Source of the DNA: Pantoea sp. Eser
Lineage (GTDB): Bacteria > Pseudomonadota > Gammaproteobacteria > Enterobacterales > Enterobacteriaceae
Assembly (NCBI GenBank): GCA_009830035.1
Contig: SZZY01000009.1
Location: forward strand, 1 to 64,000
Length of the DNA: 64,000 bases
Direction of reading: 5' to 3'
In this document: one piece after another, positions 1 through 12,997 of the stretch
Position numbering within the stretch: the stretch's first letter is position 1
Layout of the letters: each line of letters begins with the position of its first letter
The notes under the pieces: generated by a model
The model's database searches: none
Told to the model about the DNA's origin: nothing
The model's input: only the letters and a program-made list of their open reading frames with translations
Position numbers and translations under genes: made by a program

Positions 1-127
1 GGCCGCCGTTAGTTTTTGCCAGAACGGTGGTGATAGCTGCCGTCAGGGTGGTTTTACCGTGGTCAACGTGACCGATGGTGCCCACGTTTACGTGCAGTTT
101 GTTACGCTGAAATTGCTCTTTCGCCAT
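1..127 (-). CDS. tufA: Elongation factor Tu, N-terminal part (partial at window edge)
   Basis: This is the first 42 codons of EF-Tu, the GTPase that brings aminoacyl-tRNA to the ribosome; the rest lies beyond base 1. The G1 P-loop GHVDHGKTT is intact at residues 19-27. It is the last gene of the str operon, 68 bp after fusA. The extreme N-terminus is unusual: it reads [14 protein letters not shown] where the enterobacterial consensus is SKEKFERTKPHVNV, and residue 40 is Asn instead of Tyr, so six of 42 residues differ in a normally near-invariant protein. No frameshift is visible in the part present. Confidence 0.95.
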   Translation of the reverse strand, partial: MAKEQFQRNKLHVNVGTIGHVDHGKTTLTAAITTVLAKTNGG

Positions 128-195
128 GGCGATAATTCCTTACGTTGTGCCTTCACCGTCTCGATGAAGGCATCAGTTCAAATTTAAACCGTAGC

Positions 196-2382
<2,187 letters not shown>

Positions 2383-2403
2383 TTAACAACAACTACGTGG
2401 TTA

Positions 2404-3447
<1,044 letters not shown>

Positions 3448-3469
3448 GAAATAACAAGGTTTTAGACGA

Positions 3470-3757
3470 TTACCAAGTAATGTGTTGTGGATGCTTTACC
3501 GTCAGCGCGACGAAACCAGTATAGTCCACCGGACGCACACTGGTCAAAATTTGTCCAACCAGGCCGCGAGCACGAACATCTTCGTCCAGTACCCACAGTG
3601 CAGCTGCACAGCCTGACAGCAGTCGCAGCGCCCGACTACCGGCTAAGCCAGCGAGCACACCATCCTGCAGCAACAGTATGTCGTCATCCGCATCCACCAT
3701 TAAAAGCAGAGTCTCAAGATCGCTGTAGGCCGGTGAGTGCAGGAGAGTATGCAGCAT
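3470..3757 (-). CDS. tusB: Sulfurtransferase complex subunit TusB
   Basis: Third subunit of the TusBCD hexamer that relays persulfide sulfur from TusA to TusE for 2-thiouridine synthesis (mnm5s2U34) by MnmA. The 95 residues match the E. coli length, beginning MLHTLLHSP, with the DsrH-like fold pattern. It follows tusC by 9 bp in the yheO-tusDCB order that precedes the str operon in E. coli. Intact. Confidence 0.95.
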   Translation of the reverse strand: MLHTLLHSPAYSDLETLLLMVDADDDILLLQDGVLAGLAGSRALRLLSGCAAALWVLDEDVRARGLVGQILTSVRPVDYTGFVALTVKHPQHITW

Positions 3758-3766
3758 GAAGAGCCC

Positions 3767-4126
3767 TTAAAAGGTAAGAATGGGGTCATAACCGGCCAGC
3801 GTCTGGCGCAGTTCCACCGCGGACAATAGCGTAACATTCATCACCCGGGCGGCGTCAACCTCCATTCCACGCGCGGTCAGCGACTCCTGACAGAGATAGC
3901 AGTGCTCAATGTCGTACAGCGCCAGCACGCCAAAGGTCGGCGCATAGTGACGGCTCTCTATCGCCTCGGGCTGCTGCTGCGGGTTGAGCTGCAGTACACC
4001 ATCGCCAATAAAGAACAGCCCGATGGCGTCACTTAGTGCGCCAGTCGCCAGGGCAGCATCCAGCCCTTCACGTCCGGCACTGCTGCCGTGCGGTGCACGG
4101 GTAAATACAAAAGCCACGCGATTCAT
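3767..4126 (-). CDS. tusC: Sulfurtransferase complex subunit TusC
   Basis: DsrF-like subunit of the TusBCD sulfur relay for tRNA thiolation. The 119 residues agree with the family. The N-terminus [14 protein letters not shown] and the CYLCQESL segment are typical. Its start overlaps the tusD stop by one base, so the two are probably translationally coupled. Intact. Confidence 0.95.
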   Translation of the reverse strand: MNRVAFVFTRAPHGSSAGREGLDAALATGALSDAIGLFFIGDGVLQLNPQQQPEAIESRHYAPTFGVLALYDIEHCYLCQESLTARGMEVDAARVMNVTLLSAVELRQTLAGYDPILTF

Positions 4127-4512
4127 CAGAACTGCACCAGTCGTTCGCAGCTTAGCGCCGCTTCGGCCAGCGCACCCAGGCCACTCAGGGTAAACCCTGG
4201 CTGGAGATTACTGCCGGGCAGCTGCAGACGTGCCGCTTCCTGTTGATCGGTTACGCCACGGCGCAACGCCGCCGCAACGCAGATATTTAGCGCCACGCCC
4301 TGCTGTTGATGCAACGCCTGCCACGCCCGTACCACATCGTATTCATCACTGGCCGGCGCGGTCAGCTGATTCGCATTCAGCACCCCTTCACGATAGAAGA
4401 AGACGCTCTCCAGCTGATGACCGGCTGCCACCAGCGCCCGGGCAAACAGTAGCGCGCTGGTCGCCTGCTGCGTGCCATAAGCCGGCCCGGTGACCAGTAA
4501 GGTGTAACGCAT
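4126..4512 (-). CDS. tusD: Sulfurtransferase complex subunit TusD
   Basis: Catalytic DsrE-like subunit of TusBCD. The active-site cysteine that carries the persulfide is at residue 78 in [12 protein letters not shown], exactly as in E. coli TusD. The 128 residues are full length. It overlaps the end of yheO (TAATG) and the start of tusC, so the four genes form a tight operon. Retention fits the need for thiolated tRNA wobble bases. Confidence 0.96.
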   Translation of the reverse strand: MRYTLLVTGPAYGTQQATSALLFARALVAAGHQLESVFFYREGVLNANQLTAPASDEYDVVRAWQALHQQQGVALNICVAAALRRGVTDQQEAARLQLPGSNLQPGFTLSGLGALAEAALSCERLVQF

Positions 4513-5234
4513 TACCGATCCTGCCCCTGAAAATCGCCGTTTTTGAACTGGCGAATATAGAGAGAAACCGTGTGCTTCGAAATATTAAGACGCTCGGCAA
4601 CCTGGTTGATCGCATCTTTAATATCGAAGATCCCCTTCTCATACAGGTTCAGGACGATTTGCCGATTTTTGGCGTTGTTAGAGAGGTTGCGATCGGCGCT
4701 GACTTCCTCGATGGTAAATTCAAGCGTTTGCATCACCAGGTCGTCGACAGAGCTGGCAAAGTTGACGCTGGAGTCAACCTGCTGCATCTCCAGCGGCAGG
4801 AAGGTCGACACAATCTGCGAGAACGGCACATCCAGGTTCATGTTGATGCAGAGCAGACCAATCGCCCGCTGCTGCCGATTGCGGATGGCGATGGTGACGG
4901 ATTTCATCGGTACCCCGCTTTTGGCGCGGGTAAAGTAGGCGCGCGAGACGTTGCTGTCGGCGCCGCGCATGTCATGCAACATCCGCAACGCCAGATCGGT
5001 AATCGGCGATCCCACTTTACGGCCGGTGTGCTCACCATTGGCGATACGCACCGCCGAGCATTTGAGGTCTTCCAGCGAGTGCAGGACAATTTCGCAATGC
5101 GAACCGATCAGCATCGCCAGTCCGTCGACGACAGCCTTGTATGATTTCAGAATATCGTAATCTGTTTGTTCGAACGGGCGTTGCTCCAGCAGAGCGAAGT
5201 CGCTCAGTTCACCGGGATTGAATGGATTAGACAT
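4512..5234 (-). CDS. yheO: YheO-type transcriptional regulator
   Basis: Probable DNA-binding regulator with an N-terminal PAS-like YheO domain (roughly residues 20-130) and a C-terminal helix-turn-helix (about 205-232, with [18 protein letters not shown]). I chose the ATG at 5234 over an in-frame upstream start at 5291 because it gives 240 residues, the E. coli length, and the sequence upstream of it is not conserved. It overlaps tusD by one base. The regulon is unknown to me. Confidence 0.9.
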   Translation of the reverse strand: MSNPFNPGELSDFALLEQRPFEQTDYDILKSYKAVVDGLAMLIGSHCEIVLHSLEDLKCSAVRIANGEHTGRKVGSPITDLALRMLHDMRGADSNVSRAYFTRAKSGVPMKSVTIAIRNRQQRAIGLLCINMNLDVPFSQIVSTFLPLEMQQVDSSVNFASSVDDLVMQTLEFTIEEVSADRNLSNNAKNRQIVLNLYEKGIFDIKDAINQVAERLNISKHTVSLYIRQFKNGDFQGQDR

Positions 5235-5370
5235 TGAAGAGATCACCCTGAATGGCTGGAGCCTGTCACAGCGGCTTATGGGCAGACTCAATGTTGGGAT
5301 AATTAGGCAGGCGCTAGTCTGGCAAATGTCGTCGGCTTATGCCAGTGGTTTGTCATGAAGCAGAAATGAA

Positions 5371-5392
5371 ACCGCCGCCCGAAGGCGGCGGT
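5371..5392 (-). terminator. Terminator after fkpA
   Basis: A 9-bp G/C-rich stem (ACCGCCGCC/GGCGGCGGT) with a 4-base loop lies 8 bp beyond the fkpA stop; on the minus strand it is followed by TTCATTTCT. Confidence 0.75.
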
Positions 5393-5399
5393 GAGCAGA

Positions 5400-6236
5400 T
5401 TACTGTGCTTTTTTCGAGTCAGCAGCAGGTGCCTGCGCTTTTTCGTCTGCTTTAGGGGCCGGTTTGATATCAAGCAGTTCGACATCAAATACCAGCGTGG
5501 AGTTAGCCGGAATACCCGGAACGCCATTTTTTCCGTAAGCCAGCTGTGGTGGGATCACCAGCTTAATCTTACCGCCTTTCTTCACGTGCTTCAGACCTTC
5601 AGTCCAGCCCGGGATCACCCCGTCCAGACGGAAGGAGAGCGGCTCACCACGGATATAGGAGTTATCGAACTCGGTGCCGTAGATCAGCGTCCCTTTGTAG
5701 TTCACGACCACTGTATCGCTATCAGTCGGGGCAGCGCCGGTGCCTTCTTTCTCGACTTTATACAGCAGGCCGCTTTCAGTTTTCTTCACGCCGCTCTCTT
5801 TCGCGAATTTGGTTGCGTAAGCATCACCCTTTTCGGCGTTCTCTTTCGCGTCTTTTTCCATTTTCGCGGAGGCTGCGCCTTTCACGCGGCCTTCAAAGGC
5901 TTGCAGCGTCTGCTCGATCTCTTCATCAGACAGCTTGCTCTTGCCGCCGAAGGCATCCTGAACACCCGCGATCAGCTGTCGCTTATCCAGCTCGATGCCC
6001 AGTTTTTCCTGCTCCTTCAGGGAGTTGTCCATGTAGCGACCCAGTGAGGCGCCCAATGCGTAGGCAGACTGCTGGTCTTCATCTTTGAAGGCAGCATTTT
6101 TCGGTGCCTGAGGAGCAGACTGTGGTGCAGCAGCCGTTGCCGGTGCAGCCGCGGTTTCTGCCGCCATTGTCAGCGGTGCATTCAGCGCGACGGCCATAGT
6201 GGTAGCTAACAATGTGACTTTAAACAGTGATTTCAT
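5400..6236 (-). CDS. fkpA: Periplasmic FKBP-type peptidyl-prolyl isomerase FkpA
   Basis: Periplasmic proline isomerase and chaperone for envelope proteins. From the ATG at 6236 (preceded by GGAGAATGG) it has 278 residues, close to the 270 of E. coli. A signal peptide (MKSLFKVTLLATTMAVAL) is followed by an Ala/Pro-rich linker with a few extra residues, the dimerisation helices (about 35-130) and the FKBP domain with VVVNYKGTLI, FDNSY and GVIPGWTEGL. An in-frame extension to 6368 was rejected because it would bury the signal peptide. Intact. Confidence 0.95.
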   Translation of the reverse strand: MKSLFKVTLLATTMAVALNAPLTMAAETAAAPATAAAPQSAPQAPKNAAFKDEDQQSAYALGASLGRYMDNSLKEQEKLGIELDKRQLIAGVQDAFGGKSKLSDEEIEQTLQAFEGRVKGAASAKMEKDAKENAEKGDAYATKFAKESGVKKTESGLLYKVEKEGTGAAPTDSDTVVVNYKGTLIYGTEFDNSYIRGEPLSFRLDGVIPGWTEGLKHVKKGGKIKLVIPPQLAYGKNGVPGIPANSTLVFDVELLDIKPAPKADEKAQAPAADSKKAQ

Positions 6237-6504
6237 CCATTCTCCAAAACCGAAGCGTCTAATCTCGGGAATCATTGCGGACTTCAGAGTCCACACTATG
6301 ACTTTACGTGGCAGTGGCGAACACTGCCACAATGTAATTACCCGGTTAACCTCCGACCTTTTTTGCATCAGGAAGTTTCATCAGAAATGATGCCGCGCTG
6401 CGCTTTTTCAAGCGAAACGCCACAGATAGTTTAAAAATCAGGTGATTCTTCGTGTCCAGCCCGTAGAATCACGTCCGAGTCGCACCTTAACAGAGGAACA
6501 GGTC

Positions 6505-6720
6505 ATGCAACAATCTGAGTGGGAACAGCGTCTGGAGACGTTAGAGAGTAAACTGGCCTTCCAAGAGATAACCATTGAGCAGTTAAACAGCGCGGTGGTG
6601 CAGCACGAACTGGAGATGAATAAGATGCGTGAGCAGATGCGTATTCTGACCGACAAGCTCAAAGCTAGCGCGCCGTCGATGGTCGCGTCACAGTCTGAAG
6701 AGACGCCGCCGCACTACTGA
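6505..6720 (+). CDS. slyX: SlyX family coiled-coil protein
   Basis: Small protein (71 residues) of unknown function, almost entirely a heptad-rich coiled coil, ending in the family signature EETPPHY. The ATG at 6505 follows AGAGGAACAGG and gives the E. coli length. It is divergent from fkpA and convergent with slyD, as in E. coli. Intact. Confidence 0.92.
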   Translation: MQQSEWEQRLETLESKLAFQEITIEQLNSAVVQHELEMNKMREQMRILTDKLKASAPSMVASQSEETPPHY

Positions 6721-6821
6721 TCTGCCGCCTGGCCAGATCACCCGGAACCGGTGACACCGGGGTGCGGCGTGCAGCCAAAAGAAAGGCCACCCGAAGATGG
6801 CCCTGACACTGATAATCGGTC

Positions 6822-7343
6822 TTAGTGGCTGCAGCCGCAACCGCCGTGATCGTGGTCATGACCGTGATGATGGCCGTCTGCACCGTGAACGTGACCATGG
6901 GCCAGTTCTTCCGGTGTGGCTTCACGAATCGCGACCACTTCGACGTTGAAGTTCAGGTTCTGCCCCGCCAGCATGTGGTTACCATCAACCACGACGTGAT
7001 CGTCTTCCACTTCGGTAATTTCTACCGGCACCGGACCCTGATCGGTTTCTGCCAGGAAGCGCATGCCAACCTGCAGTTCGTCAACGCCCATGAAAACGTC
7101 TTTTGGTACACGCTGTACCAGGTTGTCATCGCACTGACCGTACGCGTCGTTTGCCGGAATATGCACGTCAAACTTGTCGCCTGCTACGTGGTTTTCCAGC
7201 GCATTTTCCAGACCAGAAATCAGGGAACCATGACCGTGCAGATAGTCCAACGGTGCACTCACCGGTGACTCGTCAACTAACACGCCGTCTTCTGTACGTA
7301 CCTGATAGGCCATGCTTACCACCAGGTCTTTTGCTACTTTCAT
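6822..7343 (-). CDS. slyD: FKBP-type prolyl isomerase and metallochaperone SlyD
   Basis: Cytoplasmic prolyl isomerase with an inserted chaperone flap, which in E. coli also delivers nickel to hydrogenases. The catalytic domain (residues 1-145) is highly conserved, with DYLHGHGSLI and VPVEI. The metal-binding tail is His-rich but short (HGHVHGADGHHHGHD and CGCSH), giving 173 residues against 196 in E. coli and far fewer cysteines. The start at 7343 was chosen because upstream in-frame sequence is not conserved. Confidence 0.95.
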   Translation of the reverse strand: MKVAKDLVVSMAYQVRTEDGVLVDESPVSAPLDYLHGHGSLISGLENALENHVAGDKFDVHIPANDAYGQCDDNLVQRVPKDVFMGVDELQVGMRFLAETDQGPVPVEITEVEDDHVVVDGNHMLAGQNLNFNVEVVAIREATPEELAHGHVHGADGHHHGHDHDHGGCGCSH

Positions 7344-7540
7344 GATATCTCCTAACCGTTGAGAGCTGAGATCCCGTCTCATTGGTCTATTCTTGCGTGC
7401 AATAACACCAACCAGAAAGGTTCGGGGCTGAGTACAAGAGGACATAACCTTTCTCTTGCGACCACAGCGTTAATGGCGCCAATTGTAACGGAATTCAATC
7501 CCGCTGTAAGTTTAAGCTTAAAAAAAGCTGAGCCATTCCG

Positions 7541-7735
7541 CTACTCGGGATGGAAAATCCCGATAACCTGCTCATTGGTACGAACCTGATCGCGGGCCTG
7601 CTTATCGGCCTCACGCATCTGGTGGCCGCACTTAACGCACTCCACCACATCGACATTGTTTTCACGCCACATCGCCAGCGTGTCTTTTTCCTGACAGTGC
7701 GGACAGGTCGCACCGGCAATAAAACGTTTACGCAT
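7541..7735 (-). CDS. yheV: YheV family zinc-ribbon protein
   Basis: A 64-residue putative metal-binding protein with two CxxC pairs (ATCPHC near residue 11 and ECVKCGHQ near 34), as in E. coli YheV. Function unknown. Its start overlaps the 3' end of kefB by 8 bp, as expected for the kefG-kefB-yheV order. It stays open although both kef genes are broken. Confidence 0.9.
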   Translation of the reverse strand: MRKRFIAGATCPHCQEKDTLAMWRENNVDVVECVKCGHQMREADKQARDQVRTNEQVIGIFHPE

Positions 7736-9557
7736 GATATCCCGCCTGTTTAATCACGTTATTCATCATCGTCCCAGCCATCGAGCCATCGAGCTGCCGC
7801 TTCTCCTGCTGCATTTCGCGCTGGAAGATATCCTCCAGTTCCCGACGCGCCTCACGTACCCATGAAACCTGGGCACTGTCGGTGAGATTCGGCATCAGTT
7901 CGCGCAGCATGCGCATATCCAGCCGACGGAAATGCTGCTGGGCGCGATGCGCCTGATGGGGATGCACCCCCAGCGATATCAGCGCCTTACTTCCCAGCTA
8001 CAGCGCACTGGAGAAGGTTTCACGCGAGAACTGGGTTACGCCGGGCTGCAACAACTCGTGCGCTTCAACACGGCCACGGGCACGCGCCAGAATCTGCAGG
8101 TGCGAAAAATGCTGCTGACATAAATGCACGATGGTCATCGCATCTTCAGGTTCATTACAGGTAATAACGATCTACTGCGCGCCGGCTGCGCGTAACAGCT
8201 CCAGTTCGGTCGCATCGCCATAGTAAACCTTATAACCATATTTCCGCATCAGGCTGACCACGCTGATATCGCGCTCCAGCACGGTAATGCGACTATGGTT
8301 CGCCATCAGTAAACGACCTACCACCTGGCCAAAGCGACCAAAGCCCACCACAATCACCTGCGGCTGATCGTCTTCGACAAACGGTTTTTCCGGCTCGTTG
8401 AAACGGCGCGCCAGCAGGCGATCGACGCCCTGCATCAGTAGCGGCGTAGTCATCATCGTCATCGTCATCGTCATCGTCACCAGCAGCATCGGCAACTGAT
8501 CGCCAGAGAACAGCTTCGCAGAGGCGGCAGCGGAAAACAGCACAAAGGCAAATTCACCGCCCTGGCTCAGCACGCCGGCAAACTGCTGCCGTTCTGAACT
8601 GCGCAAACCGTAAATCCGCGCCAGCACGTACAGCACCAGCGTTTTGATCACCACCAGAGTCAGCACGCCCAGCAGGATGGTAATAATATGGGTATAGAGC
8701 ACCCCGAGGTTAAGCGCCATGCCGACCGAAATAAAGAACAGTCCAAGCAGTAACCCTTTAAGCGGATCGATAGCGACTTCCAGCTCGTGGCGATATTCAC
8801 TTTCCGCCAGCAGGATACCGGCGATAAAGGTACCGAGCGCCATCGACAGGCCAAGTGCATCCATAAACAGCGCCGAGCGCAGCACCAGTAGCAGCGAGGC
8901 GGCGGTAAACACTTCACGCACCCCGGAGGCCGCGATATAATGAAAGATCGGTCGCAACAGGTAGCGTCCACCCACCAGCATGCCGGCAAAGGCCAGCACC
9001 TTCATGCCGACCTTCATCCAGTCGACATGCCCGCTATCGGTGCCCGCCAGCAGCGGAATCAGCGCCAGCGCCGGGATGACTGCAATATCCTGAAACAGCA
9101 ACACCGAAAAGCCCAGCTGCCCCGCTTCGCTGCGGTTCATGCCCTTATCCATCATCAGCTGCAACGCCATGGCGGTGGAGGACATCGCCAGACCAATCCC
9201 GCCAATCACCGCCGCCTGCCAGCTAAAATTGGTCAGCCACAACAGGCCGCCCAGAATCGCGGCAGAGAAGATCACCTGCGCGGCGCCGACGCCAAAGATT
9301 GAACGACGCAGTGCCCACAGCTTGGCCGGGTTCAGCTCCAGCCCGATGATAAACATCAGGAACACCACACCCAGTTCAGAGAAGTGCAGGATCTCATCGA
9401 CGTCGCTGGTAAAGCCTAATCCCCACGGGCCAATGGCAATACCCGCCACCAGATAGCCCAGAACTGCACCGATACCGAGGCGAGCTGCCACCGGTACGAT
9501 CAGTACCGCAGCCACCAGATAAATCACCCCCGCGGTCAGCAGCGTTTGTCCTTCCAT
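7728..9557 (-). pseudogene. kefB: Glutathione-gated K+/H+ antiporter KefB, two nonsense codons
   Basis: The parent protein is a CPA2 antiporter that exports K+ when electrophile-glutathione adducts bind its RCK domain. The frame from 9557 encodes the full membrane domain and the start of the NAD-binding domain ([15 protein letters not shown]), then stops at TAG (8172-8174), where four to five residues also appear deleted. It resumes in frame with [10 protein letters not shown], meets a second TAG at 7998-8000 (probably from GAG in SALELG), and continues to 7728. Total length fits a whole gene (E. coli 601 residues). The membrane domain also carries an extra TM repeat caused by a hexanucleotide tract at 8455-8478. 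Confidence 0.93.
8455..8478 (+). repeat. Hexanucleotide tandem repeat inside kefB
   Basis: Four perfect copies of ATCGTC, with partial copies at the flanks. On the kefB strand they encode alternating Thr-Met in a membrane segment. Compared with E. coli KefB the segment is two residues longer, consistent with expansion by one repeat unit. Confidence 0.85.
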
Positions 9558-10108
9558 TTACACCCCTCCATTCGGCAGCGGTGCTGCCAGCCAGTCGCCA
9601 TAGGCGCGGGCATAATTTTTCATTAAATCGGGATTCTGACGGCGCGCCCAATAGACAATCATCGGTGGCATACAGTGCATTCGGCACATCTGCGCCGTCA
9701 GTTCGAAAGGCCGCATAATATCGTTCATCGAATAGCGATTCAGGCTATGTTGCTTAAAAGCGCTTTCCGGTTCGCCGGTGGTGATCACGCTGCGCCAGTA
9801 TTTACCTTCCAGCGCATTGCCATCCACGCCGTTAGCAAACCCGCGCGACAGCACCCGATCCAGCCACTCTTTCAGCAGCGCCGGGCAGCTGTAGGTATAG
9901 AGCGGATGCTGGAAAATGATCACCTCATGTTCGCGCAGCAGCTGTTGCTAACGATGAATATCGATAAAAAATCCGGATAGGCGGCGTACAGATCGTGCAC
10001 CGTGACATGCTCCAGCGCCTGAGCCGACTGCAGTAAAATCCGATTCGCAATCGAATCCTGCGATTCCGGATGAGCATAAAGCAGCAAAACCTTGGGTGGC
10101 TGCGACAT
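9558..10108 (-). pseudogene. kefG: Quinone oxidoreductase KefG (ancillary to KefB), broken
   Basis: The parent is a flavodoxin-like NAD(P)H:quinone reductase needed for full KefB activity. The first part ([19 protein letters not shown]) is open to about 9969; a T7-to-T6 loss in the tract at 9963-9968 shifts the frame after PDF, and in the restored frame TAG at 9948-9950 replaces a Glu codon ([18 protein letters not shown]). The rest, from [17 protein letters not shown], is open to 9558 and abuts kefB. Two separate lesions make this a genuine pseudogene or two independent errors. Confidence 0.92.
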
Positions 10109-10220
10109 CCTTTCCCTCCAAAGCGTCGTCATTGGCGTGGTTTTCCGCTACCATGCACGACGCAGCAAAATCTCATTATGTTGCCTGTAAATTAACATAT
10201 TCTGACGATACGGCGCTTAC

Positions 10221-12106
10221 ATGATTGTCTTCTCTTCCTTACAAATTCGCCGCGGCATCCGCGTTCTGCTCGATAACGCTACCGCCACCATCAATCCTGG
10301 CCAGAAGGTCGGTCTGGTGGGTAAAAACGGCTGTGGTAAATCCACGCTGCTGTCGCTGTTAAAAGGTGAGATCACCAGCGATGCCGGCTCCGTCACTTTT
10401 CCGTCCAACTGGGCGCTGGCCTGGGTCAATCAGGAGACGCCAGCGCTGGGTAAACCGGCACTGGAGTACGTGATTGACGGTGACTGTGACTATCGCCAGC
10501 TTGAGGCGGAACTGGCAGACGCCAACCAGCGCGACGACGGCAATGCTATTGCCCTACTGCACGGCAAACTCGATGCGGTAAAGGCGTGGAGCATCCATGC
10601 GCGTGCCGCCAGCCTGCTGCACGGCCTGGGCTTCAGTCAGGAGCAGTTGCAGCGTCCGGTCAGCGACTTTTCCGGCGGCTGGCGCAGGCGCTGATCTGCC
10701 GTTCCGATCTGCTGCTGCTTGATGAACCGACCAACCACCTAGATCTCGATGCGGTGATCTGGCTGGAGCGCTGGCTGAAAAGCTACGAAGGCACGCTGAT
10801 CCTGATCTCCCATGACCGCGACTTCCTCGATCCGGTGGTCGACAGGATTGTGCACATCGAACAACAGGCGATGTACGAATATACCGGCAACTACACCTCG
10901 TTTGAGCGGCAGCGCGTCGCCAAACTGGCGCAGCAGCAGTCGCTGTATGAGAGTCAGCAAGAGAAAGTGGCGCACTTACAGAGCCATATCGACCGCTTCC
11001 GTGCCAAAGCCTCCAAAGCCAAGCAGGCACAGAGCCGCATCAAAATGCTGGAACACATGGAGATGATCGCGCCTGCCCACGTCGATAACCCGTTCAGCTT
11101 CAGCTTCCGCGCACCGGAAAACCTGCCGAATCCGTTGCTGGAGATGGAAAAAGTCACGGCGGGTTATGGCGATCGCATTATCCTCGACGCGATCAAACTC
11201 AACCTGGTACCCGGCTCACGCATCGGTTTGCTCGGCCGCAACGGCGCCGGTAAATCGACCCTGATCAAACTACTGGCTGGCGAGCTTGAGGCGATGGAGG
11301 GCAAGATTGGTCTGGCAAAAGGGAGCAAGCTGGACTAATTCGCACAGCATCAGCTGGAGTATTTACGGGCTGATGAGTCGCCGGTGCAGCATCTGGCGCG
11401 CATCGCGCCCAACGTGCTGGAGCAGCAGTTGCGTGACTACCTCGGCGGATTCGGTTTTCAGGGCGACAAAGTCAGCGAAATCACCGAACGCTTCTCGGGC
11501 GGTGAAAAGGCGCGACTGGTGCTGGCATTGATGGTCTGGCAGCGCCCTAACCTTCTGCTGCTCGATGAACCGACCAATCACCTCGATCTGGATATGCGAC
11601 AGGCGCTGACCGAAGCGTTAATCGATTTCGAAGACGCGCTGGTGGTGGTATCGTACGATCGCCATCTGCTGCGGGCTACCACCGACGATCTCTATCTGGT
11701 GCATGATGGCAAAGTGGATGTGTTTGAGGGCGACCTCGAAGATTATCAGCAGTGGCTGAGCGATCTGCAGAAGCAACAGGCGCAACAGGATGCCCCGCCA
11801 GAGCAGGATAACGGCAACAGCGCTCAGGCACGTAAAGATCAGAAGCGTCGGGACGCGGAGTTGCGCAGCCAAACGCAACCGCTACGCAAAGAGATCGAGA
11901 AGCTGGAAAAGCAGATGACCCGCTAGCAAAGTCAGCTGGCCGAAGCGGAAAGCCAGCTGGCCGACAGCGCAATTTATGAGCAGAGCCGTAAAGCGGATCT
12001 GACGGTCGCCCTGCAGCGTCAGGCGGAGAGTAAGTCAGCGCTGGAAGAGGTCGAGATGGCCTGGCTGGACGCGCAGGAAAAATTAGAGCAGATGATGGCC
12101 AGTTAA
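10221..12106 (+). pseudogene. yheS: ABC-F type ATPase YheS, broken three times
   Basis: The parent is a soluble twin-ABC protein of the ABC-F family, thought to act on ribosomes. Walker A (GKNGCGKST), the second Walker A (GRNGAGKST) and both LLLLDEPTNHLDLD Walker B stretches are readable. Lesions: after SDFSGGWR about 19 bp are missing (residues MRLNLA of the family), shifting the frame near 10683; TAA at 11336-11338 in the second ABC domain (LGYFAQHQ expected, LD-stop-FAQHQ seen); TAG at 11924-11926 in the C-terminal coiled coil. Synteny with yheT and kefG supports the name. Confidence 0.93.
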
Positions 12107-12157
12107 ACGGCTGGCGCTCCCCCATCACCGGGGGATATCCCCCTCTGACTCTGCGAC

Positions 12158-12997
12158 TTAAAATGGCTTATCCCCCAGCACCGTTGCCCGCTGCATTATC
12201 CGCCGCGCCGGGTAGTAATCGGCATTAGCATAATGCTGGGTAACCCGGTTATCCCAGATAGCCAAATCGTTCGGCTGCCAGCGCCAGCGAACCTGGAACT
12301 CCGGCTTAGTGACGTGGCTGAACAGGAAACTCAGCAGTGTCTCACTCTCTTTCTCGCTCAGATCAACAATCCGCGTGGTAAAGCCTTCATTCACAAACAG
12401 CGCTTTTTTGCCGCTGACCGGATGCGTACGGATAACCGGATGCTGCACCGGCGGATGCTTCGCCACTGCCTGCTGCCAGCGCTGATGCTCCTCTTCCGTC
12501 TTACGGTACTTATATTCCTGGAAAGACTTTTTGAAATCGTGCTCGGCGGTCAGACCAGCCAGCAGCGTTTTAAACGGTGCTGAGAGCGCCTCATAGGCAG
12601 CAATGCCGCTGGTCCACAGGGTGTCCCCACCCGCTTCCGGCAGAACTTTTGATGCCAGCAACGCAATCGCCGGTGGCGTTTCGATAAACGTCACGTCGGT
12701 ATGCCAGTTATCATTATCCGGCGGATTGTCCTGATGCGTGTCCAGCACGATGATTTCTTCAACCCCGTCGGCGTGCGGATAGACCGGATGAATATGCAGA
12801 TCGCCGAAGCGGATCGCCAGGGCACGGTGCTTCTCCGGCGTAATCACTTGGTCACGCAGAAACAGCACCTGATGGCGCAGCAGGCCATGATAGAGCTGTT
12901 CAAACTGCGCATCGCTGAGCGGCCGTGAAACATCAAGATTGGAAACCTGGGCACCAATATACGGGCCAAGCGGTTGAAAATTCAGACGTTCATTCAT
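12158..12997 (-). CDS. tauD: Taurine dioxygenase
   Basis: Fe(II)/2-oxoglutarate dioxygenase that converts taurine to aminoacetaldehyde and sulfite, a sulfur source during sulfate starvation. The iron ligands His99 and Asp101 (NWHTDVTF) and His255 (VTQHYANADY) are in the same positions as in E. coli TauD; Arg near 266 follows (PARRIM). It has 279 residues. Its start overlaps tauC (ATGA), so it is the last gene of tauABCD. Intact, although siroheme synthesis by the neighbouring cysG is lost. Confidence 0.97.
   Translation of the reverse strand: MNERLNFQPLGPYIGAQVSNLDVSRPLSDAQFEQLYHGLLRHQVLFLRDQVITPEKHRALAIRFGDLHIHPVYPHADGVEEIIVLDTHQDNPPDNDNWHTDVTFIETPPAIALLASKVLPEAGGDTLWTSGIAAYEALSAPFKTLLAGLTAEHDFKKSFQEYKYRKTEEEHQRWQQAVAKHPPVQHPVIRTHPVSGKKALFVNEGFTTRIVDLSEKESETLLSFLFSHVTKPEFQVRWRWQPNDLAIWDNRVTQHYANADYYPARRIMQRATVLGDKPF

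Noticed and set aside
6720..6821. Terminator between slyX and slyD
   Set aside because: Only weak, interrupted stems with no T-run are visible.
8455..8478. Short tandem repeats as a possible CRISPR array
   Set aside because: The units are 6 bp, contiguous, without spacers, and lie inside the kefB coding sequence.
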